A DNA stretch of 44,617 nucleotides from an uncultured Lachnospiraceae bacterium (GTDB lineage: Bacteria; Bacillota_A; Clostridia; Lachnospirales; Lachnospiraceae), in assembly GCA_902801585.1 (NCBI GenBank), contig CADCIU010000017.1, forward strand, positions 1 through 44,617, given 5' to 3'. Positions 8,345 to 15,823 of the stretch are shown here, in pieces. Position numbers and translations under genes: made by a program. The notes under the pieces were generated by a model. The model ran no database searches. It saw only the letters and a program-made list of their open reading frames with translations, and had not been told where the DNA came from. The stretch's first letter is position 1, and every line of letters starts with the position of its first letter.

Positions 8345-9793
8345 TCACTTTCCCATACAGAATTTTGAGAAAATCTCCTCCACCAGGTCATCCTCCACAG
8401 CCTCTCCGAGGATGGTTCCGAGAACACGATATGCATTCATCAGGTCAATAGAGAAAAAGTCTTCGCTCATGCCGCTCTCAATACTGTCTTTTACAAGACA
8501 GATCGATTCCAGTGCTTCTTTGACCGCATCCTTATGCCTGAGATTTGTGAGAAAGATCTCGTTTTTCTCTGCGATCTCTCCCGTATGAAAGAGACCGGAA
8601 ACGAACGCCCCCAGTTCATCCATACCTTCGCCCGTCTGCAGAGAGCAGAAGAGAAGAGGAGGACACTCTTTATTCCGGGACCGGAACAAGTCTCTGACAT
8701 CTTCTTCTGATGTCTCAGATGAGAGATCGGTCTTGTTCATGAGGAGAATGCATTTTGTTCCCTCCTCCATTTTCGCAGTAATTCTCTCTGCGATCGAGGC
8801 GTCCTCCGGAGAAAGCTCCCTGGAGCTGTCGATCACAAACAAAATCAGGTCTGCCCGGTCCAAAGCCTGCTGCGCTCTGTGTACCCCAATCTGTTCCACC
8901 TTGTCCTGCGTCTGCCTGATCCCTGCCGTATCCGTCAGATGCAGCAGGACACCTCCCAGTCTCACAGTTTCGCTGAGTGTATCTCTTGTCGTCCCCTCGA
9001 TCTCCGTGACGATCGCCCTCTCTTCACCTGCAAGGCGATTCAGGAGAGAAGATTTACCGACATTGGGTCTTCCCACGATCGCCGTTCGAATGCCTTCTTT
9101 GAGAATTCTTCCCTCCTCAGCGTGGGAAAGAAGATTTTTCATCTCTGTCTCCAGAGACAGGCAGGTGTCCATGAGTTTGTCTGTATACCCCTCCAGGGTA
9201 TAGTTCTCAGGATCGTCCAAGGCAGATTCAATAAAGGCGATCTCATACAGGATCTTTTCCCTGAGTTCTCTGATCTTGGCAGATACGGCGCCCTCCAGCT
9301 GGGCCGCGGAAGTCTTCCTGGCAAATTCATTTCTCGAGGAGATGAGATCCATGACCGCCTCCGCTCTCGCGAGATCGATCCTTCCTCCCAGAAAAGCCCT
9401 TTTTGTAAATTCTCCCGGCTCCGCCATTCTGGCACCTGCCTTCAGGACCAGCTCCAGGATCCGGTTCATCAGAAACATTCCGCCGTGAGTATTGATCTCC
9501 ACTGTATCTTCTGTTGTATAGCTGTGCGGACTTTTCATCCATGACAGCATCACTTCATCGATCAGGTTTTTCTTTCCGCTGCCGTCTGTTTCCACAATAT
9601 AACCGAACCGGATCGTTCCGGGTCTCCACTGAGAAATATCGGTCTTATTCTTTTTAGGTGTTCTGTACAGCTTGGATCCGATCGCAGCTGCATCCGGACC
9701 GCTGATCCGGATGATCCCTATCCCTGCCTCCGACATTGCCGTCGCGATCGCAGCTACCGTATCTGTCTGAAAATGATCAAATGTGAGAGCCAT
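8345..9793 (-). CDS. mnmE: tRNA modification GTPase MnmE (TrmE)
   Basis: GTPase partner of MnmG in U34 tRNA modification. The N-terminal folate-binding domain is followed by a helical domain carrying the inserted G domain. The P-loop GRPNVGKSS is at 241-249, TTRD at 268-271, DTAG at 288-291 and NKTD at 353-356. The protein ends in the essential C-terminal CxGK (CMGK, 479-482). I place the start at the ATG at 9793 (MALTFDHFQ), giving 482 residues. An upstream ATG at 9832 would put the AAAGGAG ribosome site inside the gene. The protein is slightly longer than the usual ~460. Confidence 0.96.
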   Translation of the reverse strand: MALTFDHFQTDTVAAIATAMSEAGIGIIRISGPDAAAIGSKLYRTPKKNKTDISQWRPGTIRFGYIVETDGSGKKNLIDEVMLSWMKSPHSYTTEDTVEINTHGGMFLMNRILELVLKAGARMAEPGEFTKRAFLGGRIDLARAEAVMDLISSRNEFARKTSAAQLEGAVSAKIRELREKILYEIAFIESALDDPENYTLEGYTDKLMDTCLSLETEMKNLLSHAEEGRILKEGIRTAIVGRPNVGKSSLLNRLAGEERAIVTEIEGTTRDTLSETVRLGGVLLHLTDTAGIRQTQDKVEQIGVHRAQQALDRADLILFVIDSSRELSPEDASIAERITAKMEEGTKCILLMNKTDLSSETSEEDVRDLFRSRNKECPPLLFCSLQTGEGMDELGAFVSGLFHTGEIAEKNEIFLTNLRHKDAVKEALESICLVKDSIESGMSEDFFSIDLMNAYRVLGTILGEAVEDDLVEEIFSKFCMGK

Positions 9794-9886
9794 CGTATAT
9801 AACGCTCCTTTACAATATTGAATTATGCACATACTGATTTTTGCACATAGTTACAAAAAGAATACAATAAACGATAGATAAAAGAA

Positions 9887-9921
9887 AGAGCCGGCCACTT
9901 CTCTTAAAGTGCACCGGCTCT
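9887..9921 (-). terminator. Terminator after jag
   Basis: On the minus strand, AGAGCCGG pairs with CCGGCTCT and CACTT with AAGTG around a short loop, followed by TTCTTTTATC. It closes the rpmH-rnpA-yidD-yidC-jag transcript, so mnmE probably has its own promoter. Confidence 0.8.
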
Positions 9922-9958
9922 GTATTTTTGCTCAAGTGAATATTTTGATACGATCAGA

Positions 9959-11242
9959 TCACTCGGCATCTGCATTCTGAGAATGATCAGATGTATTATC
10001 AGATGAACGGCTGTTATTCTTTGATCCGCGATAATCGCGTCCCCTTCTGCCGCCGCGTCCGCCTTTTCCGCCTCTGGAATTTCTTCCGCGTCCGCCCTTT
10101 TCGAAGCGTTCCTCCTTGAGAAGATCCACACCGTTCTCATCTTTCTTCAAAGCGACAACGACTTTGCGATAGGGCTCTTCGCCTTCACTGTAAGTTGTGA
10201 TATACTTCTCATTCTGAAGAGAAGAGTGGATGATCCTTCTCTCATAGGGATTCATGGGCTCAAGAGCGACAGGCTGCCTGGTCCTCTTGACTTTGAACGC
10301 AATGTTCTTGGCGAGATTTTCAAGTGTTTTCTTTCTTCTCTCTCTGTAATTCTCTGTGTCAGCCTTGACGTGAATGTAACCGTCCACACCTTTGTTGACG
10401 ACCAGAGATACCAGATACTGAAGAGAATCCAGCGTCTGACCTCTCTTTCCGATCAGCACGCCCATATCCTCACCTTCCATATTGACAGTCAGGACGCCTG
10501 TCTCTTTCTGATAATCCTCGCTGATCTCGACATCCATATCCATTGCTTTGAATACGTCTGTCAAAAAAGTGTTTGCTGTCTTTTTGATCTCGGCGATCTT
10601 TTCATCTGTCAGCTGGGGAACTGCTGCCTTCTTTTTGGGAGCCGGAGCTTCCTTTCCTGCTTCTGATTCTGCGTCTTTTTCCACTGCTGCAGCTGTTTCC
10701 GGCGCATTCTTTACAATCGGATCCGCTTCCTGGGAAGTCTTTTTCTGAGAAGCTGCCTTTTTATTCTTTTTCTTATTATTCTTCTTGGCTTCTTTTTCTC
10801 TGTCTTTCTGCTCCGTTTTCTCGGCTTTCTCTTTCTCTTTGTTCTCCGATTTTACTGCTTTTTCGATCTTCTCCGCCTTTTTCTCCGCCTTCTTTTTTGC
10901 ATCGGCGGAAGCCTTTTCCGTCTCTGTTTTGGAAACGCTTTCTTTCGGAGTCTTATCTTTAAGAGCTTTTTCTTTCATACTGTCTTTAACAGTATTCTCT
11001 TTCTGTATCCTCTTTTCCGCTTTGCTGAGCACATCATCCAATATAGCCTGTGCAGTCTGCGCAGAGACTTTCGCTCTTGCTTTAATGATGGCAGGTTTAG
11101 CGCCAATTCCGAGAAAACCAGACTTTTCTCTCTGGATCACTACGTAATCCAAACGATCACTGGTCACAGACAGTTTCCTGCAGGCTGTTGTGATCGCTTC
11201 CTCCAAAGTCTTTTCTGTAATTTCGATATATTCCTGCGACAT
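9959..11242 (-). CDS. jag: RNA-binding protein Jag (KhpB/EloR)
   Basis: Cytoplasmic RNA-binding protein linked in other Firmicutes to cell elongation and to a partner KhpA. The Jag-N domain is at about 3-58 (KSGFLGIGAKPAII), the KH domain at about 212-295 with the GXXG-type loop IGKRGQTL (264-271), and the R3H domain at about 299-361. The protein is 427 residues, roughly twice the Bacillus form. The excess is a Lys/Glu/Ala-rich linker (about 75-205) and a Gly/Arg-rich tail (about 382-405, GGKGGRGGRRGRD). It is 13 bp downstream of yidC and ends in a terminator. Confidence 0.95.
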   Translation of the reverse strand: MSQEYIEITEKTLEEAITTACRKLSVTSDRLDYVVIQREKSGFLGIGAKPAIIKARAKVSAQTAQAILDDVLSKAEKRIQKENTVKDSMKEKALKDKTPKESVSKTETEKASADAKKKAEKKAEKIEKAVKSENKEKEKAEKTEQKDREKEAKKNNKKKNKKAASQKKTSQEADPIVKNAPETAAAVEKDAESEAGKEAPAPKKKAAVPQLTDEKIAEIKKTANTFLTDVFKAMDMDVEISEDYQKETGVLTVNMEGEDMGVLIGKRGQTLDSLQYLVSLVVNKGVDGYIHVKADTENYRERRKKTLENLAKNIAFKVKRTRQPVALEPMNPYERRIIHSSLQNEKYITTYSEGEEPYRKVVVALKKDENGVDLLKEERFEKGGRGRNSRGGKGGRGGRRGRDYRGSKNNSRSSDNTSDHSQNADAE

Positions 11243-11255
11243 ATCTTATCCTTTC

Positions 11256-12566
11256 TTACTTCTTATTCTTAGAAGAACGGGGATCTGCCTCGTTATAATT
11301 GCTGACCATATTTGCTTTTTCCGCAAGACTGCCGGCTTTATACTTTTTGCCGTTCGTCTGTCTGGCCTGCTGCAGTTTTTTCTCAGAGTCAGCACTGACT
11401 GCTGTACTGGACCTATCCTTCATTCTCTTGGTATTCATAGAAGAATATGTGCTCATCGTACTGCTGCTGACACGATTCTTGTCCTTTTTGCCTTCCTTAG
11501 CCTCTTTCTCCTTGATCTTCTCCATATTTTTCTCAACCATGGCATCAATATCCATCTTGTCGATGTGCTTATTGATCACCACCTGCTGAATAGAACGGAT
11601 CACCGCACCTGCGATCCAGTAGATACCCATACCGTTGGGAAGATTCCAGCAGAAAAATGCGGACATCAGGGGCATCATAACATTCATGGACTTCATAGTC
11701 TGCGTCATCTGATCATTGCCGCCCTCGCCCTGAGGAGCCTGCGGCATCAGAGAGACGTTCAGAAACTGAGTAGCTGCCGCAAGGACAGGAATGATGAATG
11801 AAACGATCACAAGCAGAAAAGCCTTATCAGCCATTGCTGCCTTGAACAGAGAAGAAGGGGAGTTTGCCATATTCAGTCCAAGGAAATTATTATATTTGGC
11901 CAGACTTGTCGCTGTATTTGTAATATCCTGCTGAAGATCATTGAAGTGCTCACTCAGAGCAGTCCAATCAGCAGTGTTGAATTTATTGAGAACATCAATA
12001 AATGTATTCTGAACATATTCTGTCACTCCGCTGACAAAGCTCTCATTCTCAAACTGTTTGACAAAGAATCTTGCTGCGGTAGTTTCTTTCAGGTAGCTTC
12101 CCGTCGGATCCGCTGCGATGAGCTTATCCACAAGAGGGAAAAAGGCCTTCTTGACCATGGGAACATATGCAGGAATATTATAGAAAACACGGTACAGCGC
12201 AAGAAGGATAGGCATCTGAATAATGAGCTGTACACAGCTTCCGGTAGCAGATACACCGTATTTGCTGTAGACCTCTTTGATCTCCGCCTGCTGTCTCTCC
12301 ATGGACTCCGGATCCTTGCGGCCCTCATATTTCTTGTTGATCTTGTTGAGCTCCGGCTGCATCTTGCGCTGAAGCTTAGAAAATTTCTGCTGCTTGATCG
12401 TAAGCGGCAGCATGGCCATATAGATCAAAATGGTCATGATAATGATTGCCAGACCGATATTGGGAATTCCGATCATATTGAGAACAGAAAAGATCCCGTT
12501 CATGAAAAATCCGAGCAAGCTGGCAACTGGTCCGATAATCATTCCGTTATACTTAGTAAGAAACAT
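11256..12566 (-). CDS. yidC: Membrane protein insertase YidC/Oxa1 family (SpoIIIJ-like)
   Basis: Inserts and folds membrane proteins alone or with Sec. The N-terminal helix (MIIGPVASLLGFFMNGIF) has no lipobox. The conserved core begins GLAIIIMTILIYMAMLPLTI with the following KQQKFSKLQRKMQPELNKI cytoplasmic loop. Further hydrophobic segments occur near 130-150, 285-305 and 340-365. An extended soluble segment separates TM2 and TM3, and a basic Lys/Ser-rich tail follows the last helix, making it 436 residues, longer than Bacillus SpoIIIJ (about 260). The start is preceded by a perfect AGGAGG. Confidence 0.95.
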   Translation of the reverse strand: MFLTKYNGMIIGPVASLLGFFMNGIFSVLNMIGIPNIGLAIIIMTILIYMAMLPLTIKQQKFSKLQRKMQPELNKINKKYEGRKDPESMERQQAEIKEVYSKYGVSATGSCVQLIIQMPILLALYRVFYNIPAYVPMVKKAFFPLVDKLIAADPTGSYLKETTAARFFVKQFENESFVSGVTEYVQNTFIDVLNKFNTADWTALSEHFNDLQQDITNTATSLAKYNNFLGLNMANSPSSLFKAAMADKAFLLVIVSFIIPVLAAATQFLNVSLMPQAPQGEGGNDQMTQTMKSMNVMMPLMSAFFCWNLPNGMGIYWIAGAVIRSIQQVVINKHIDKMDIDAMVEKNMEKIKEKEAKEGKKDKNRVSSSTMSTYSSMNTKRMKDRSSTAVSADSEKKLQQARQTNGKKYKAGSLAEKANMVSNYNEADPRSSKNKK

Positions 12567-12614
12567 TGAATCCTCCTTCAGGATTAGTCAAAATACTGCC
12601 TGACCGGGCAGTCC

Positions 12615-12827
12615 TCAGGGTACGGGATCGTATCCTCCGTGTGAGAAGGGGTTACATCTCAGAATTCTCCACAATGCAAGAAGTCCTCCCTTGAGAGCTC
12701 CGTATTTCTCCACTGCTTCGAGTCCGTACTCGGAACAGGTCGGAATATAAGGACACTTTGTGCTCTTAAGAGGAGAGAGATACTTCCTGTAGAATTTAAT
12801 CATCCATATCATGATTCTTTTTATCAT
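12615..12827 (-). CDS. yidD: Membrane protein insertion efficiency factor YidD
   Basis: Small membrane-associated protein that improves YidC-dependent insertion. The family core YRKYLSPLKSTKCPYIPTCSEYG and RILRCNPFSHGGYDPVP is clear. Its 70-residue length is normal. It overlaps the end of rnpA by 32 bp in another frame, as is common for this pair. AAAGG lies nine bases before the chosen ATG at 12827; the internal ATG at 12803 is less likely. Confidence 0.95.
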   Translation of the reverse strand: MIKRIMIWMIKFYRKYLSPLKSTKCPYIPTCSEYGLEAVEKYGALKGGLLALWRILRCNPFSHGGYDPVP

Positions 12828-13146
12828 AGATTCCAGCCTTTCCCGCCAAATGCAGAAGCGCGCCCTCTACCCTGTGATAGTCGGCATCTTTCGCCCTGGA
12901 CCGCGCCACGACTACCATGTCCAAACCACTATTGAACATCTGCTCGTGCAGTCTGTAACTTTCCCGGATCAATCTTGTGATCCTGTGTCTGACGACGCTG
13001 TTTCCCACCTTTTTGCTCACAGATATCCCGATCCTGTTTCGTCCCAGATCATTTCCACACACATACAGGACAAGATCGCGGTTCACATATGATTTTCCGG
13101 TGCGATAACACTTTCTGAAATCATCATTTTTCTTGAGAGATTCCAT
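12796..13146 (-). CDS. rnpA: Ribonuclease P protein component
   Basis: Protein subunit of RNase P, which matures tRNA 5' ends. The conserved block GRNRIGISVSKKVGNSVVRHR followed by RLIRESYR is present, along with the N-terminal LKKNDDFRKCYRTGKSY. I place the start at the ATG at 13146 (MESLKKND, 116 residues), because AGGA lies ten bases before it. The in-frame TTG at 13155 would be too close to that site. It overlaps yidD and follows rpmH. Confidence 0.95.
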   Translation of the reverse strand: MESLKKNDDFRKCYRTGKSYVNRDLVLYVCGNDLGRNRIGISVSKKVGNSVVRHRITRLIRESYRLHEQMFNSGLDMVVVARSRAKDADYHRVEGALLHLAGKAGIYDKKNHDMDD

Positions 13147-13172
13147 TTCCCGCAAATCCTAAGTATATAAAA

Positions 13173-13196
13173 GAAAGCCACATTGCTGCGGCTTTC
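13173..13196 (-). terminator. Hairpin between rpmH and rnpA
   Basis: Minus-strand GAAAGCC pairs with GGCTTTC around a 10-nt loop, followed by TTTTATATAC. It looks like a weak terminator or attenuator that would give L34 mRNA in excess over rnpA; a processing site is an alternative. Confidence 0.6.
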
Positions 13197-13206
13197 AGGT
13201 TGTCTG

Positions 13207-13341
13207 TCAAACGGTTAATTTCTTTCTGCCCTTCGCTCTTCTTGCTGCAAGAACTTTTCTTCCGCCGGGAGTGCTCATTCTGGATCTGAATCCATGAACC
13301 TTAGAGCGCTGTCTTCTCTTGGGCTGATATGTCATTTTCAT
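13207..13341 (-). CDS. rpmH: 50S ribosomal protein L34
   Basis: A 44-residue, very basic protein reading [20 protein letters not shown] and ending in [10 protein letters not shown]. It contains the conserved [18 protein letters not shown] block of L34. The ATG at 13341 is preceded by AAGGAGG at nine bases. It is the first gene of the rpmH-rnpA-yidD-yidC-jag operon and is driven by a near-consensus promoter about 180 bp upstream, across a structured leader. Confidence 0.97.
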   Translation of the reverse strand: MKMTYQPKRRQRSKVHGFRSRMSTPGGRKVLAARRAKGRKKLTV

Positions 13342-13404
13342 GTATAGTATCCTCCTTAAACTAAGTGATTGCCTTTCTCAGTAACATTTTTTTACGTTTC
13401 TTCC

Positions 13405-13484
13405 GCGGCTGTCACGCCGCCTCTATGATGTGCGGTCAAACCGCTGCCCTAAAAAGAGAAATCTTCACAGGCAGGTTCTCCTGC
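13405..13484 (-). promoter_or_regulatory. Structured 5' leader of rpmH
   Basis: The ~170-nt leader between the rpmH promoter and start contains three GC-rich hairpins: GCAGG/CCTGC (13471-13484), GCGGT/ACCGC (13432-13444) and GCGGC/GCCGC (13405-13420). The first two have short loops. The role is not known; cis control by L34 or protection of the mRNA are possibilities. Confidence 0.45.
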
Positions 13485-13519
13485 GGGCCATCAGCTGTTC
13501 TGTGTGGTAAACAGCATTA

Positions 13520-13548
13520 CTATTATATAGATTTTTATTTTCCGGGTC
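13520..13548 (-). promoter_or_regulatory. Promoter of the rpmH operon
   Basis: Minus-strand TTGACC (13543-13548), 17-bp spacer, TATAAT (13520-13525). This is an almost perfect housekeeping-sigma promoter pointing at rpmH and away from dnaA. Confidence 0.85.
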
Positions 13549-13648
13549 AAGTACAAAATGCCCGCAAAGCCCATAAATATAAGCTTTTTGGAGTGTCTAG
13601 ATATTGATCTTAAAAATTTTTTTTTACAATATATAGGGGTATTCCCGT

Positions 13649-13824
13649 TTATCCACATTTCCACATTGTTACTATCCCAATATCCACAATTTGTGGAAAC
13701 AATGTGGATAACTCGCTTTTTTGACCTATTTTTATCCACTATCCGCCTAAATTGCATGTTTTTCGGACCAAATCCGGAAGTGGAATAATTATTAAATCCA
13801 TTGTTATCCACAATTTTATCAACA
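13649..13824. other. oriC upstream DnaA-box cluster
   Basis: Perfect boxes are TTATCCACA at 13649-13657 (+), 13703-13711 (-) and 13804-13812 (+). One-mismatch boxes are at 13680-13688 (ATATCCACA), 13732-13740 (TTATCCACT) and 13816-13824 (TTATCAACA). The surrounding 13560-13870 is strongly AT-rich. The rest of the 640-bp rpmH-dnaA gap holds only the rpmH leader and promoter and the dnaA promoter. Together with the dnaA-dnaN cluster it forms a bipartite Firmicute origin. Confidence 0.92.
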
Positions 13825-13845
13825 TTTTTCTTTAGTTTGACAAAT

Positions 13846-13874
13846 TTGAACAATTCTTACGTTTATATTAAAAT
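13846..13874 (+). promoter_or_regulatory. Candidate dnaA promoter
   Basis: TTGAAC (13846-13851), 17-bp spacer, TAAAAT (13869-13874). It lies directly downstream of the DnaA boxes, fitting autoregulation by DnaA, and leaves a ~100-nt leader. Confidence 0.6.
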
Positions 13875-13981
13875 ACACTCTAATAGCATTATGGGGTTTT
13901 ATCGTTATCTGAGGGGAAAATCAGGTGTAACATATCTCTTAAAATATAAAATCTCAAAATATAAAGAGCGGTGGTAATAAG

Positions 13982-15346
13982 ATGAACAATGAGATTATCA
14001 AACAGAGCTGGCAGAATATTAAAGAGCATATTCGGGACGCTTATGAACTGAGCAACATTTCCTATAAGACCTGGATCGAGGATCTTGAAGCCGTAAAGAC
14101 CACAGATCACCTGGTCGTGATCCGTATTCCTTCCGACAACCAGTTCAAACTGACCTATATATCCAAGAATTACAGTGACTTTTTCAGAGTCACGATCTCA
14201 GAGCTTCTGGGAGAAGAATATGATGTCCGTTTCATATTGGATAATGAAGAAACTCCTTCTAATGAAAAGCCGGAACCGGTCAGATCTGCGAACAGGGTCA
14301 AAATAGAGGATGCTCATCTTCATCCCAAATACCGTTTCGATACTTTCATCGTCGGCAGCAACAATATGTTCGCGCATTCCGCATGCCTTGCTGTCTCGGA
14401 ATCTCCGGGCAATACTTACAACCCTCTGTTTCTTTACGGAGGGGCCGGACTGGGCAAGACGCACCTTATGCATTCGATCGGCCATTTTATTCTCGAGCAG
14501 AATCCCAGCATGAGAGTACTGTACGTCACATCCGAGCAGTTCACCAATGAAGTGATCGAATCCATTCGAAGCGGTAATTCCTCTTCCATGGCAAGACTTC
14601 GCGACAAGTACAGAACAGTAGATGTTCTGCTGATCGATGATATACAGTTTATAATAGGAAAAGAATCGACGCAGGAGGAGTTCTTCCACACCTTCAATGA
14701 GCTCCACCAGGCAGGAAAACAGATCGTTCTTTCCTCCGACCGTCCTCCCAAAGAGATGGAGACACTGGATGAGCGTTTCCGCTCCCGTTTCGAATGGGGA
14801 CTGATCGCGGACATTCAGCCGCCGAGCTATGAGACCCGTATGGCGATCCTCCGCAAGAATGTGGAGAATTCCCATTTTAATGTGGATGACCAGGTCCTCG
14901 AGTATATTGCCACCAACATTAAATCCAATATCCGCGAACTTGAGGGAGCCATCAAAAAGATCACTGCCTATTCCAGGCTCAACAACGTGGAGATCACGCT
15001 TGAGAATGCCAAGGACGCTCTCAAGGATATGATCTATCCGGAAAAGAACGACGTTGTCACGCCGGAAAGGATCATGAGTGTGGTGTGTGACCATTACGGT
15101 GTCAAACAGGCCGCCGTCGTCTCCCAGAAAAAAGACAGCGAGATCGTGGTCCCCAGACAGGTCATCATGTATCTTTGCAAAAACTACACGGACATCACAT
15201 ACGATGCGATCGCCAAAATGCTTGGCAAAAAGGATCATTCCACGATCATGCACGGTGCCAACAAAATCCGGAATGATCTCGCGGACAATGATGAACTCAA
15301 AGGAAATATCGAAGTGATCCTCAAGAAGCTCAATGTCAAAGCCTGA
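13982..15346 (+). CDS. dnaA: Chromosomal replication initiator DnaA
   Basis: AAA+ initiator that binds DnaA boxes and melts the origin. Domain I occupies about 1-85 and a short variable domain II about 88-112. The AAA+ domain has Walker A GGAGLGKT at 153-160 and Walker B VLLIDDIQF. The C-terminal DNA-binding signature reads DHSTIMHGANKI, a variant of DHTTVIHA. The 454-residue length is typical. The start is supported by GGTGG seven bases upstream. Both flanks carry DnaA boxes. Confidence 0.98.
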   Translation: MNNEIIKQSWQNIKEHIRDAYELSNISYKTWIEDLEAVKTTDHLVVIRIPSDNQFKLTYISKNYSDFFRVTISELLGEEYDVRFILDNEETPSNEKPEPVRSANRVKIEDAHLHPKYRFDTFIVGSNNMFAHSACLAVSESPGNTYNPLFLYGGAGLGKTHLMHSIGHFILEQNPSMRVLYVTSEQFTNEVIESIRSGNSSSMARLRDKYRTVDVLLIDDIQFIIGKESTQEEFFHTFNELHQAGKQIVLSSDRPPKEMETLDERFRSRFEWGLIADIQPPSYETRMAILRKNVENSHFNVDDQVLEYIATNIKSNIRELEGAIKKITAYSRLNNVEITLENAKDALKDMIYPEKNDVVTPERIMSVVCDHYGVKQAAVVSQKKDSEIVVPRQVIMYLCKNYTDITYDAIAKMLGKKDHSTIMHGANKIRNDLADNDELKGNIEVILKKLNVKA

Positions 15347-15360
15347 GCGCACCGGACTGA

Positions 15361-15429
15361 ATTAAAAAGACTGATTTAAAAAGACTGATTTAAAAAGACT
15401 GATTTAAAAAGACTGATTTAAAAAGACTG
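15361..15429. repeat. Five 14-bp AT-rich tandem repeats downstream of dnaA
   Basis: Units of ATTTAAAAAGACTG at 15374, 15388, 15402 and 15416, preceded by a 13-bp version at 15361. They begin 14 bp after the dnaA stop codon and end 16 bp before a perfect DnaA box. Position and composition suit a duplex-unwinding element, though this is inference. Confidence 0.85.
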
Positions 15430-15444
15430 ATTTGGGAACAGTGA

Positions 15445-15667
15445 TGTGGATAAAGTTGTGGAAACTGTGCGGACTGTGTGCGGATTTCCGATTTTGAATG
15501 TTGACAGCTCAAATTTGCCCTTTTAAGGCACTTTGCTACATCCCACATACTCCTGTTTTAGACTGTGGATAAAAAATCGGTTTTAAACGTCAAAATCGCA
15601 GTCATTTCCACGCCTCCAGATTGTAATTTAGCGCTGAAAATACTATAATTAAGAGTGGTTATTCACA
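15445..15667. other. oriC downstream DnaA-box cluster
   Basis: Perfect TGTGGATAA boxes lie on the minus strand at 15445-15453 and 15564-15572. A one-mismatch TTATTCACA lies at 15659-15667, overlapping the start region of the dnaN promoter. The 477-bp dnaA-dnaN gap holds these boxes, the tandem repeats and the dnaN promoter, and no gene. Confidence 0.88.
15621..15649 (+). promoter_or_regulatory. Promoter of dnaN
   Basis: TTGTAA (15621-15626), 17-bp spacer, TATAAT (15644-15649). A DnaA-box-like site begins ten bases after the -10, so DnaA may repress or modulate it. Confidence 0.7.
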
Positions 15668-15823
15668 TTTCCCCGGCCTCTATATACGAAGATTACTATC
15701 TTTACTTAACATAAAGGCACAACAAACAGGCACAGCACAAGTAAGCAGACAAAGCTGCGCACATCCGCTGTGCATTTGGGGAAAACCAATAATAGACCAG
15801 CAAAGAAAAGGAACAAGATTTAT

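Noticed and set aside
13491..13853. 120-codon minus-strand ORF over the origin
   Set aside because: It spans the DnaA boxes and the rpmH promoter, has Asn/Lys-biased AT-rich codons and no family resemblance.
14198..15352. 384-codon ORF antisense to dnaA
   Set aside because: It is the shadow of dnaA; the plus-strand DnaA protein is certain and the antisense translation has no recognisable domain.
15361..15429. CRISPR array
   Set aside because: The repeats are contiguous 14-mers without spacers, and no cas genes are nearby.
15770..15823. N-terminal extension of DnaN from the ATG at 15770
   Set aside because: No ribosome site, no similarity to the family start, and a proper AAAGGA precedes the ATG at 15824.
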